This document shows, piece after piece, positions 53,173-63,576 of a DNA stretch of 64,000 nucleotides; the stretch's first letter is position 1; every line of letters begins with the position of its first letter. The DNA lies in assembly GCF_037176765.1 (NCBI RefSeq), contig NC_090026.1:122412252-122476251 (forward strand), in the 5' to 3' direction. The position numbers were made by a program, and so were the translations under genes. The notes beneath the pieces are model-generated. The model searched no databases. It saw nothing but the letters and a program-made list of their open reading frames with translations, and was not told where the DNA came from. Source of the stretch: Anolis sagrei (taxonomy: Eukaryota > Chordata > Lepidosauria > Squamata > Anolidae).

Positions 53173-53249
53173 CAGGTATGGGCAAACTTGGGCCTTCTAG
53201 GTACTTTGGACTTCAACTCCCACAACTGCTGGAAGTTTGGCCATGCCTG
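53173..53249. mobile_element. Palindromic hAT MITE, shortened
   Basis: CAGGTATGGGCAAACTTGGG to TTTGGCCATGCCTG with flanks CTATAAAG (53165-53172) and CTGTAAAG (53250-53257). Same family as 6604-6737; most of the right arm is gone. Confidence 0.75.
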
Positions 53250-53277
53250 CTGTAAAGCAACATTTGGCTCAGCTCAT

Positions 53278-54650
53278 TTTGTTCTTCTTTGGACACATTC
53301 CAGCCTGTCCGTATCTTTCTTGAATTGTGCTGCCTAGAACTGGACAAAGCTTCATTCAACAGATCTGAACAAAACAAAACAGATCACTCCTTTATCTCTA
53401 CACTATACTGCTACTGATGCAGCCTAGTGCCCATCCAGACAGTATCTTTATCCCAGGAGCTTCCGCAACAAACAGGAGGGTGGCCAGACACCATTCTCTG
53501 TAAGCACGGAAGCAATCACTTCAAAAGGCAAAAAACATGAGATTTCCTGGTGTGGAATATTGCTGTTTTAAGTCGAATATGCAGATCTTTGCATATCTGC
53601 AATCAGAAATCATGGGATATTTTTATTAGAGTTTGTTCCTGGGTTTTAGATGTTTGTTCCTGATTGGTTGGTTCCTAAAAAGAAGGTGACAACTGAGTAG
53701 AAGGCAAAAAATTGTTTGTGTGCCAGAAACTTCATGAAATATGTGCAGGGCACATTTTCTCTTACTAGGACAAAGAACAGAACTCTTGAGGTTTTCATCT
53801 TGGGAGCCTCTAAATCTTGCAACAAAGCATCAAGTCTGGATAATGGAGGCAGAAATCCTGGGACCAACTACTTCTGAATTCCCAAGATTTTTTTGCCCCT
53901 GTTTAAAACCCGTAATTTAGTGCTGTCTTGGAGCACCCTTAGAGTCGTGTTGGCCTTTTTAGCTGCTGCATCACACCATTGACTCATGTTCAACTTGTTG
54001 TCCACTAAGACTCCTAAATCCTTTTCACAGGGACTGTTTTTAAGTCAAGTGTCACCCATCCCATATAAATTTCATAGAAGCATAGAATTATAGAGTTGGG
54101 AGAGACCTCATGGGCCATCCAGTCCAACCCCATTCTGCCAAGAAGCAGGAATATTGCATTCAAATCACCCCTGACAGTTGGCCACCCAGCCTCTGTTTAA
54201 AAACCTCCAAAGAAGGAGCCTCCACCACACTCCGGGGCAGAGAGTTCCACTGCTGAACGGCTCTCACAGTCAGGAAATTCTTCCTCATGTTCAGATGGAA
54301 TCTCCTCTCTTGTAGTTTGAAGCTATTCTTCCACGTCCTAATCTCCAGGGCAGCAGAAAACAAGCTTGCTTCCTCCTCCCTGTGACTTCCTCTCACATAT
54401 TTATACATGGCTATCATATCTCCTCTCAACTTTCTGTTTTCAGGCTAAACATGCCCAGCTCCTTAAGCTGCTCCTCATAGGGCTTGTTCTCCACACCCTT
54501 GATCATTTCATTTTTATTGCCTAGCTGTGGTACTGTACAAATATTTCTCCTTGTTAAAATTAATTTTGTTAGTTTTGGACAGATTCTCCAATCAGTTAAA
54601 GTTATTTTGGATTCTAATCCTATCTTCTGGTGTATGGTGTCATCATTACT
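53278..54650 (-). mobile_element. Old CR1 remnants with a younger CR1 end
   Basis: 53278-53420, 53935-54060 and 54510-54650 are strongly diverged CR1 pieces (GGACACATTCCAGCCTGTCC, GACTCATGTTCAACTTGTTG). 54075-54508 is a younger CR1 3' end coding YKYVRGSHREEEASLFSAAL and [20 protein letters not shown], ending GGQLSGVI. Confidence 0.8.
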
Positions 54651-55154
54651 GAAGAGGCTGGTGTTAAAGATAAATAACCATTGTTAATTGCTTTGCATCA
54701 AACTGCTAATTTTTAGCTAAATTGTTAAATTGCTGTATACTGACAGCACCTCAGAGGAGGGAAGGGTGAGCCAAAAGCAAGGATGGAAGAGCTTTGTAAC
54801 AACAACAGCAACAGCAACTGCTCTATAATACATATAAAAACAGCTCACAGTTCTGAAGGGAATTATATTCCTTCCTGGGTGTTGTGTTGTGTGTGGATTT
54901 CAAAAACCTCTGTATAAAACTGCTGCCTTGCTCTGTGTGGTACTTTGCACAGGCACAGGACTCGCTCCTTAGTTACTTCTGCAGAATAGAACTATTGTAA
55001 TTATAATCTCCTCGATTACTAGTCTTAATTGGGAACACAGACTAGCTATTAAAGCATGGTGCCTCTACATTTGCTATCGTTCCCGATTCGGTTGCCCATA
55101 TCCAACAGAACTGAACATACAGTTCCCTCCTTACAGATGGAAGAACCTGGCTCC

Positions 55155-55687
55155 TCATTGGGAAACATACAGTCCAAGTCTTCTGGCAGCTTCAGAAATC
55201 TTGCGAGTCTTTTTCTGGGGGAAAGGATAATAGGGCAACTTATTGGATGATGGTGCCAGTTTTGAGGCTGACATTTGTGAATGTGTCCAAGTCACTGGTG
55301 TGAAAGATGGATTGGAGTTATATGTCTTTTCAACAGGGCTTGGATTTTCCTGCTCACTCAGGAGCCCCATGGATTGTTCACAACTTGTTAATGATTCTTC
55401 ACATATCACACTTTCCTCCTGAGATAGTTTTCTGCCAATGTCAACTTGTTCATTCTTGTTTTGCAGAACATCACAAGGGATTATTTTTCTTTGTTCTCCT
55501 TGTTCAAGGCGGTGGAGCTCTAGGTGTATCCTCCATGGTGAACTATCTTGTATGTTTTCACCAAGGGGCAGATCAAGGCAGACTTCTTTGACAGGAACCC
55601 ATTCTTTGGATGCTTTCCCCCCTTTCGCTTTCTTGTTAATTATAACAGGGTTGACCATAGATTCTTTAGCAATGGTCTCGTCATCAC
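55155..55687 (-). CDS. C9orf152-like, coding exon 2
   Basis: Acceptor TTTCCCCACAG on the - strand. Codes DDETIAKESMVNPVIINKKA, an acidic Ser-rich middle (NPSPVEKTYNSNPSFTP) and the conserved tail ending LGLYVSQ with TGA at 55157-55155. Confidence 0.88.
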
Positions 55688-58600
55688 CTGTGGGGAAAAA
55701 TGACATTTTTTCATTGGAAAACGGGGAATAGATTCTAAGCAGTAGTAAAGAGAAAACAAAAGTAATAAAGACCAAACAAAAGTGGGAAGATTTATAAACA
55801 AAAGAGAAGAAATGTGTACATTGTGGATGTAAAAACATGTATGCACCATTAGAATATGGAGAAAGTAAATGGGATTTTTCTCTCTCTATTTCTTAATCCA
55901 CAAGAGGAGAACATGGAGTCATTTACTGAGGCCGAATGGTATGAAATTAATACATAAGCCAGTAGATCTTTTGCTGCTGCTAGGGTGTTTTTCCTTCTGA
56001 AAAACCAGTAACTATCTGGATACTTATGTATGTATTGTGCATGTAGGGCAGATGTTTTGCTCATATTACACATATATAATTGCACTAGCTACCTAAGATT
56101 ATCAGCTTCATGTCTGAAGTTTGCTGTATCATAGTTTGTTTGTTTTTAAGCTAATTACATATTCTCATATTATGTACACAACTGGGGAGAACACAGAAGC
56201 TGTCCATCATGATACATAATATGTCAAGCTGTTTAGAAAGGATCACGATGACACAATTTGATAATTACTAACACAGAGAGCGACATTCTCGCTTAGTTAC
56301 ATATTAAAATCTAGGAACAGGAAGAGCTATTTGTTTTGTTTTCACATGGCTGCCTTTTGCCTTGACATTCAGTAAAACTTCAAGGTGAACCTGAGCCAGT
56401 TCAGAGGTTCTTAAAGTGATTGGTTGTTGCTGCTTGCATGTTTTAGTTAAATCAGTGTTTACATATCCTTCTATCTTATATTTAGAATGTGATCACTTTC
56501 AGATTATGTTGTTATCTTTTACTCAGAAATGAATTTCAATTGGCTTAATGAAGTTTGCTCTCAAATAAGTGTGAATAGATTGCTACTTATCATGGTTACT
56601 GATGGCAGATATCACTATGTAATGCAATTTTTATTCTTGGGTTATAAATGTCATTTCCTAACTAGTTCTATTATAAAAACGTGGAAAAGGTTTAGTAAAC
56701 CGCAAAATTTTAATTTTTGCAGGACATTCTTCAGCACATTTTGCTATAGTTTTCCAATGAAGATCTCACAGAGTCTCGACCAATTCAACATAGTTTGTGG
56801 CAGCCACAAAGATGAAGTTTCTGGAGTATAACAACTACTTTCAAAGCAAGTACTGCACAACTGAACAGGAATTACACTTTCAAACCAGGAACAGAACATT
56901 TTTCAAATTTTGTTACATAGTGAGTCAATAAACACACTACTGGTTGTGTCCTAGAACAGTGGTTCTCTAACTTCCTAATACCATGACCCCTTAATACAGT
57001 TCCTCATGTTGTGATGATCCCCAACTATCAAATTATTTTCGTTGGTACTTCATAATTGTAATTTTGCTAATGTTATGAATTGTAATGTAAATATCTGATA
57101 TGCAAGATTTATTTTCATTCACTGGACCAAATTCGGCACAAATACCCGATTTGCCCAAATTTGAATACTGTTTGGGTTGGGGGAGAGGATTGATTTTGTC
57201 TTTTGGGAGTTGCAGTTGCTGGGATTTGTAGTTCACCTACAATCAAAGAGCATTCTGAGTTCCACCAACGATGGAATTGAACCAAACTTGACACACAGAA
57301 TTCCCATGACCAACAGAAAATACTGGAAGGGTTTGGTGGGCATTGACCTTGAGTTTTGGAGTTGTAGTTCACCTACATCCAGAGAGCAATGTGGACTCAA
57401 ACTATGATAGATCTGGACCAAATATTCAATATGCCAAAATTTGAAAACTGGTGGAGTTTGGGGAAAATAGACTTTGACATTTCAGTGTTGTAGTTACTGG
57501 GATTTATAGTTCACAAAACCCCCATGACCATCAGAAAATACTGTGCTTTCAGATGGTCTGTGGCAACCTCTGACATGCCCTCGTGATCCCCCAGGTTGAG
57601 AAACGCTGTCCTAGAAGAATAAAAGTTGCTATCAGACGTGTGGATAAAATTTGAGCTTGTTGGATTTAGTACTTCTTTTTTTACAAATTAGAAATGCAAA
57701 GAACTAGATATGAAGAAGTGATAATTATAAAGACAATATTTAAAAAATGGTGCTCCATAGAACAGAACAAGTTACAGTATACCATGAATCATAAATGCAG
57801 ATAATAAAGACTCGGTCCCATGAGAAAGGGAATTTTCATTTTCGTTTAACACTGGGATTTTCATAGAGATCCCAATGGCAATTATTAACCTAAAGAAGAG
57901 GGAAGTATAAGGGAATTAATGCATAAAGATGAGAAAGCAAGAAAAGGGATTTTTTTTGGGTGGATGACACATGGAATTGTCAAATAAATTATACAGCTCA
58001 TTTTTTTTATCTGTCTAAAGTTCAAACAGGGACAAGTAATATCAGGGATGGGACTCATCACTTTTAAACTGGTAATGCTTTTAGTAGATCATCACAACTT
58101 TAAATGCTAATTTGAATGTCATTGTTTGAAATATGCTTGTTCAACACAAATAAATCTGAATGCTAATGTGTTTTTAACCCTTTTTCATATCTGGAAGCAC
58201 TATGCGCTATTCCATCTGAAAGCACTCCTATATTTACTCCCTTCCCACATTGGAACAAATATCATGGAAGCAAATGAACGTATGTGGAATCAGCCTTAGG
58301 TTTTAGGGATGTAAGGGTGCTGGTTGAAGTTGCAGGTAATCGCTGGATAGGAAGAGAAATTTTCAAATTAAGTAGCACTGGAGGAAAAGGGCATTTTATT
58401 TTGTATTTGTAAATATAATGTGGCATCGAGCTGTAACCAATCTCAGGTGGCATCAGGCTTCCTGGGTTCATCTCGAAGATGGTTATATGTTTATTGTGCT
58501 TATGCCGCATTGCTATACCTAAATGCTAGGAGCGAAGGGGGAAATGGTTGTGTGCACGCACTAAGGCCCATTGCACCATAAGGAACAAGGAAGGAAAATG

Positions 58601-61600
58601 GATAGCTTGTTTTGCAGCTCATGAGCTTTGACATTTAGACAACCCTGAAGACTGGTGCCAAACCTTCAACATGCATCTTAGGTTAAACCCTATGGGATGC
58701 AAGCCCCAGTGTAGTGCTAAGGAGTGGCGTTAAGGTTTAGACCACAAAATTGAAGTCACTTATTTCAGGTCCCTTCTACACTGCCATATAATCCAGATTA
58801 TAAAAGCAGATGATCCACATTATTTGCTTTGAACTGGATTATATGAGTCTACACTGCCATATAATCCAGTTCAAAGTAGTTAATCTAGATAAGCGTTTCT
58901 CAGCCTTGGGGTTGGGTCCCCAGGGGGGTCTTGAGGGGGTGTTACAGGGGTCACCAAAGAAAACACAGTATTTTCTTTTATTCATGGGGGTACTGTGTTG
59001 AAAGTTTGGCCCAATTCTATCACTGGTGGGATTCAGAATGCTCTTTGATTGTAGGTGAACTATAAATACCAGTAACTATAACTCTCAAATTTCAAGGTAT
59101 ATTTTTTCCCAAACTCCACCAGTGTTCGCATTTGGGCCTATTGAGTATTAGTGTCAAGTTTGGTTCAGATCAATCATATGAATCCACAGTGCTCTCTTGA
59201 TGTAGGTGAACTACAACTCCCAAACTCAAGGTCAACGCCCACCAAACCCTTCCAATATTTGCTGTTGGTCAAGGAAGTTCTGCGTACCAAGTTTAGTTCA
59301 ATTCCATTATTTGTGAAGTTGAGAATGCTCTTTGATTGTAGGTGAACTATAAATCCTAGCAACTACAACTCCCAAATGACAAAATCAATCCTCACAAAAC
59401 TCCATCAGTATTCAAATTTGGGGGTATTGGGTATTTGTGTCAAATTTGGTCCAGTGAATGAAAATACATCCTGCATATCAGGTATTTACATTATGATTCA
59501 TAACAGTAGTAAAATTACAGTTATGAACTAGCAACTAAAATAATGTTATGTTTGGGGGTCACCACAACATGACGAGTTTTATTAAGGGGTCACGGCATTA
59601 GGAAGATTGAAAAACACACATCTAGATTCTATATGGCAGTGTGGAAGGGGCCTACATCTTAACTTCTAACACTGGATTTTTTTGTTGGGAGCCATTTAGT
59701 AGCCACCAAGTTAAAGTAAGGTGAGTGTAACCAGGAGAACCTGTGGATCCAATGTGCAGAGAAGCCCTAGATGTGATCCTCACTATGTTCAAAGGAATTT
59801 ATGATCATCTGCTGAGGATTTAATGTTTAATGGAGTGCATTCTTCCCAAAGAGCAGATCATTCGTCCCTAAAAAGGTAAATTATTTAACAGGAAGCAGTT
59901 AGGCTAAGAAAAGTCTATGATCAACTTAGAGCCCTTCCACACAGCCCTATATCCCAGAATATCAAGACAGAAAAATCCCACAATATCTGCTTTGAACTGA
60001 GTCCACACTCAGATAATGTGGGATTTTCTGCCTTGATATTCTGTGTAGAAGGGCCCTTTGTATGCCTTCTTTTCAGTAAAGAACACAACACTTCTTTGTG
60101 TTCAGTGGTTATAAACTAAAGAAGGCTAAGCACACCCATTGTATCAATAGGATTAACCTGCTTGTTCCTCTTATTGTTAGACACAAATTAAATTTACTAC
60201 CAGCTTCTTCTTCTCTCCCTCCCTCCTTTATTATTTTCAAAATATAAAGAGAAACAATTGTTAAATCTACTTTGTAACTACCGTGTTCCTATTTAACTAA
60301 AAAACCACCTATTTTATTTATTTTTGTCCCCCTTTCCTTTTCTTGTCTCTTGCTTCTTTAAAAAAAACCCCCAAACACACTGGAGAGAACACACTTCTGG
60401 CAGGCCTACCCAGTCGATTTTTAAATGAGGATTTTAAATTTACATTATATTTATCTTCGTTCTGTTTTAGTATATGTAATTTATGGGGTTTTGTTTTGGT
60501 TGTTTGTTTGTTTTTTTGCTTTATGTATTTTAAGTAGTTTGCACCCCACCCAAAGCCATGAAATAAGGTGGATAAAATTTGTTGTTGTTGTTGTTAAGGT
60601 ATTTGCTACTAATGTCTCCTTCCAGCCCTTAACCCAGACTAAAGCTGGGAGTTCTATGATGAGATATAATGCCATCTCCCCACCAAATTAAACTTTTTAA
60701 AGGCTGGGTCCACACTGCCATATAAAGCAAAATATGGTTAGGGTATAATGCCGTTCAATGAAGTTCAATTGCATTATGTTGGTCTATGCCAGTGGTCCGC
60801 GGCCTCACTGTTACTGCACCATTGCACTGAGAGTGAGTGTTCACCCATAACTCTCTTATAATGCTGAGGCTTATTAAATATGGTTTTTTGTGGGCGAGCA
60901 GATGGCAATTACTGGATGGCATGTTCTGTATCAGAAACTAGAGCTGATGTGGTCTATCCAATGCAATTTTCTGACTCAGCACCCCAAACAACCAAATTGA
61001 ATCTAAAATTGACCAAAAACTGATTCGTAACCCTTTTGGTACTAATATTGGAAAGTGGTCCTTGGTCAAAGTGGTCCCTGGTCAAAAAAAGGATGGGAAT
61101 CACTGATCTACACTGACCATATAATGCAATTCCAAACTGCATTATAGGCAGTGCAGAGCCATGCTTAATTTGAAATGTCATTTAGTGGTTTGAAAACAAT
61201 CCCGTAAAATAGCTGTGTCTTCCTGCAATCCCATGCAAATTTACCAGGATGTAAGCTCCATTTAACAATACATAACCTTATTCTAATGATATAGAGGACT
61301 GAGCCATCTACCTTTTAGAGCAAACACAGCTGTATGGCTGGATCTACACTGCCCTATATCTCAGGATCTGATCTCAGTGGAGACTCATATAATCCAGTTC
61401 AAAGCAGATCATCTAGGATCAGATCCTGGGATGTAGGGGAATGTAGATCAGCTTGCATTGTTTTATGGCACCTTAAAGGCTAATAGGCGTATAATCCAGA
61501 GCCCTTAAGGTGCCACAAGACAGTTTATTGCAAAACCGATGCACTTTGAACTTTGTTTCAACTTTGTTAGAGATATGTGTACGTGTTTCTGAGTTGTCTT

Positions 61601-61889
61601 AAATACCAGTGACAATTTAAAAGAATGCACAGAGGTTAAAAGTTCAAGTCTAAGACGTACCTGTTTTAAATACAATAATGTGTGTCTGCTGCTTTTGCTT
61701 CTGCTTTAGACAGTCGTATTGCTCTTCCAGTTTGCTTACGTCCATCTTGGTCGGCTGCCGGGAACAGTCTGAGGCTCCTTGCTTGGACGGATGAGTCACT
61801 AAAAAAATACTGCTCATATATTCATAAGCACTCACCATCTGTTCCCATAAGAAAGACAAAATCAGGCAGAAGCAGAGCACTTCCCTCAT
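55155..61889 (-). CDS. C9orf152-like protein (two coding exons)
   Basis: Exon 1 is 61889-61661 and exon 2 is 55687-55155; together 762 bases, 253 residues plus stop. The junction (ACAG/GTACGT to CCACAG) makes a Gly codon. Similarity to human C9orf152 as I remember it (239 residues): start MREVLCFCLILSFLW against MKGLPCPCPALPHFW; LEEQYDCLKQKQKQQTHIIV against LRAQYEGLKRQQRTQAHLLV; ESMVNPVIINK against ESMVNAVWINK; and the C-terminus YYPFPQKKTRKISEAARRLG against YYPFPQRKTPRISQAARNLG. The function is unknown in any species that I know of. The N-terminus here is hydrophobic and could be a signal peptide or anchor. It lies upstream of NUB1 in the same orientation. Whether it is the ortholog or a paralog is unresolved, so no symbol is given. 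Confidence 0.85.
55688..56628 (-). other. Intron of the C9orf152-like gene, unassigned part
   Basis: AT-rich; no exon or repeat recognised. Confidence 0.45.
56632..56922 (+). mobile_element. MITE with CACTATGTAACA-type ends
   Basis: TCTTGGGTTATAAATGTCAT to CAAATTTTGTTACATAGTG; about 290 bp, the longest of the family in the window. An internal short palindrome is TTTGTGGCAGCCACAAA. Non-coding. Confidence 0.6.
56957..57608 (+). mobile_element. SPIN-like hAT element, full-length
   Basis: CAGTGGTTCTCTAACTTCCT to AGGTTGAGAAACGCTG with perfect 8-bp duplication TCCTAGAA (56949-56956 and 57609-57616). It keeps the SPIN-type left end longer than other copies (GTAATTTTGCTAATGTTATG, GTAAATATCTGATATGCAAG). 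Non-coding. Confidence 0.88.
57617..58769. other. Intron sequence, unassigned
   Basis: No repeat, exon or motif recognised; base composition is ordinary. Confidence 0.4.
58770..59655. mobile_element. Palindromic MITE (TTCTACACTGCCATATAATC family), interrupted
   Basis: 58770-58890 and 59628-59655 are parts of one element (GTCCCTTCTACACTGCCATA at the left, ATATGGCAGTGTGGAAGGGG at the right), split by a hAT. Relatives at 61335-61455, 62357-62500 and 62510-62640. Confidence 0.75.
58891..59619 (-). mobile_element. SPIN-like hAT element inside a MITE
   Basis: Reverse orientation relative to 56957. 8-bp duplication ATCTAGAT at 58883-58890 and 59620-59627, inside the host MITE. Internal modules as in 223-901. 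Non-coding. Confidence 0.85.
59929..60058. mobile_element. Palindromic MITE (GGGCCCTTCC family), complete
   Basis: AGCCCTTCCACACAGCCCTA, AGAATATCAAGACAG and TATCTGCTTTGAACTGAGTC, then AGATAATGTGGGATTTTCTG and TGTAGAAGGGCCCT. Reference copy for 34583, 36617 and 45595. Confidence 0.75.
60440..60600 (+). mobile_element. LINE 3' tip
   Basis: TTTGCACCCCACCCAAAGCC, GAAATAAGGTGGATAAAATT and GTTGTTGTTGTTG look like a LINE 3' end; subfamily uncertain. Confidence 0.4.
60703..61162. mobile_element. Palindromic MITE split by a hAT element
   Basis: GGTCCACACTGCCATATAAA ... TTCAATTGCATTATGTTGG and TATAATGCAATTCCAAACTG ... GGCAGTGCAGA are the two halves; 60790-61105 is the inserted hAT. Confidence 0.6.
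60790..61105 (+). mobile_element. hAT MITE, same family as 18442-18756
   Basis: CAGTGGTCCGCGGCC to GGATGGGAATCACTG. Interior CTAGAGCTGATGTGGTCTAT and AACCCTTTTGGTACTAAT shared with 18442-18756. Confidence 0.75.
61335..61455. mobile_element. Palindromic MITE
   Basis: GGCTGGATCTACACTGCCCT with AGGATCTGATCTC, and AGGATCAGATCCTGGGATGT with GAATGTAGATCAGC as the opposite arm. Confidence 0.55.
61661..61889 (-). CDS. C9orf152-like, coding exon 1 (start codon)
   Basis: I chose the ATG at 61889 because MREVLCFCLILSFLW aligns with the human start; an in-frame ATG 29 codons upstream exists. Contains KLEEQYDCLKQKQKQQTH, a likely amphipathic or coiled helix. Donor ACAG/GTACGT. Confidence 0.82.
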
Positions 61890-62356
61890 GGTGCTTGCCA
61901 AAAAGCAGAGGTGGCTGGAAACATGAGAAGGAGTTCGCCTACAAGGCAATGGATTCCTTTTCAATACCTGCTGCAACAGGTGCTGCTCAAGGTTTCAGTC
62001 CACGAACATGTCAACTTTGCTTCCAAATGCATCCAACGAACCTATGAATGCAGGCTTTAATGGCAAAGAACTGTTCAACTGGAACCGGTGTTGACTTAAG
62101 GGCAAACATACGAATCAATCCTTGCCAAAACCGACAGAGAAATACAAAACCTCACTCAAGAAAGTACAATACACAAAGCTCAGGAAGATGGCTTTGTACT
62201 TTCCTTAACCTAGACTGAAAGGTTTGGCTGTGATTGTTTTAAAGTTTTCCACCTTTATTTTAATGGTTGATTTTTTTTAAAGCAAATTCCTTTTTAATTA
62301 TTTTTCTAGACATTAATATAAAAGTAGGGATCATGCAGCACTCCAGGTGTTCTTTC
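61890..62356 (-). other. Upstream of the C9orf152-like gene
   Basis: Should hold the 5' UTR and promoter. No CpG island, TATA box or other core element was recognised, which would fit a tissue-restricted promoter. Confidence 0.35.
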
Positions 62357-62640
62357 TGGCCCCTTCTACAGTGCCAGATTATCTGCTTTGAACTGGATTA
62401 TATGATAGTCCAGACTCATATAGTCTAGTTCAAAGAAAATAATCTGGATTGTCTGCTTTGGTAATCCGGTTTAAATGGCAGTGTAGATCCAGCCTTCGTG
62501 TCTTCAAGTCAGGCCCCATCTACACTGTCATTATCAAGGCAGTTAATCCACATTATCTGCTTTGAACTGGATTATATAAATCTACACTGCCGTATAATCC
62601 AGTTTAAAACAGATAATCTGGATTTTATATGGCACTGGAG
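62357..62640. mobile_element. Two tandem palindromic MITEs
   Basis: 62357-62500 (GGCCCCTTCTACAGTGCCAG to AATGGCAGTGTAGATCCAGC) and 62510-62640 (GGCCCCATCTACACTGTCAT to GGATTTTATATGGCACTGG) are two copies of the family at 58770. Confidence 0.65.
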
Positions 62641-62657
62641 AATGATGCGGAGCATCT

Positions 62658-62677
62658 CCCCCCCCCCCCCCCCCCCC
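62658..62677. repeat. Poly-C run of 20
   Basis: Twenty consecutive C on the + strand directly after the second MITE. Confidence 0.95.
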
Positions 62678-63576
62678 AGTATTTGTAGTTCGCCAATGGC
62701 CGGACAATGGATTCTGTTGCTTCCTGACCCAGCACACATAAACTGGGTTCCTGTTTCCTCTCTGTGAATTCTCTGGCTTGTGCACTGGACCCTGGCCCCT
62801 GATCAAGAAAATGTAGTTTCCCAAAAGGACATTGCTTCACAGATCGCAACCCGGAAGCCCCTTTGAACTCTCTTGCTTGCCCTCTCCTATTGACTCTCTG
62901 CTCCACATCTTGGACTGTTTCCCTGCCACACTTTTGGACACAAACCTCAGACCAGGCTAGCTTGGAGGAACAAGAAGCCTCAGCCTACATGCGCTTTCAC
63001 CAAGGAGACTATGATTCCAACAAGGATGAAATACATTTATTATTGTTGTCTTTAATAAACTTTGCTGGGTTGGGGATAGGGGATTCATTTATGGAATGTA
63101 TAAAGGATATGAAGCATGAAGTCTATGAAATGTACCCTTGCCCTCTTCCCTGCCTTTTTCCCTCTGAACTTTGCCCCAGAAAAGGAATGTGACCTGAGGT
63201 TACTGTTGAAGGAAAACCAATTTCCTCAGAATAAATCCATTCATATTTACATTTGCATGGGCCGGGGTTGATCCTATCTCGAGGCTCATTTTCAGAGTTC
63301 AGACAATGGGCTGAGAGATAAGTCAACCGAAACCCGGAAAAAAAGAATTGACTGACTCAACCCATGGTATTTGTGCAGCTCCTTTGTGCTCAGGGTCCCC
63401 TTGTTTACAGAGTTTTGAGATCCAAATGCCATCAACAGCCCCTTTTCATATCTCTACACATCCTCAATCAAGAAATCAGGAAGCCCTTTGTCTCTCCTGT
63501 CTGCCACCCCGCCGCTAAGAACAAAAGCTCGCAGATCAGCTGGCGGACGCCTCCCGGGCGTTCCGCCCCTCTGAGC
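62678..63576. other. Unassigned sequence
   Basis: No host exon recognised. AATAAA at about 63053, with the C-rich, moderately high-GC text before it, could belong to an unclassified repeat. The open frame 62863-63192 has no known domain. Confidence 0.35.
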
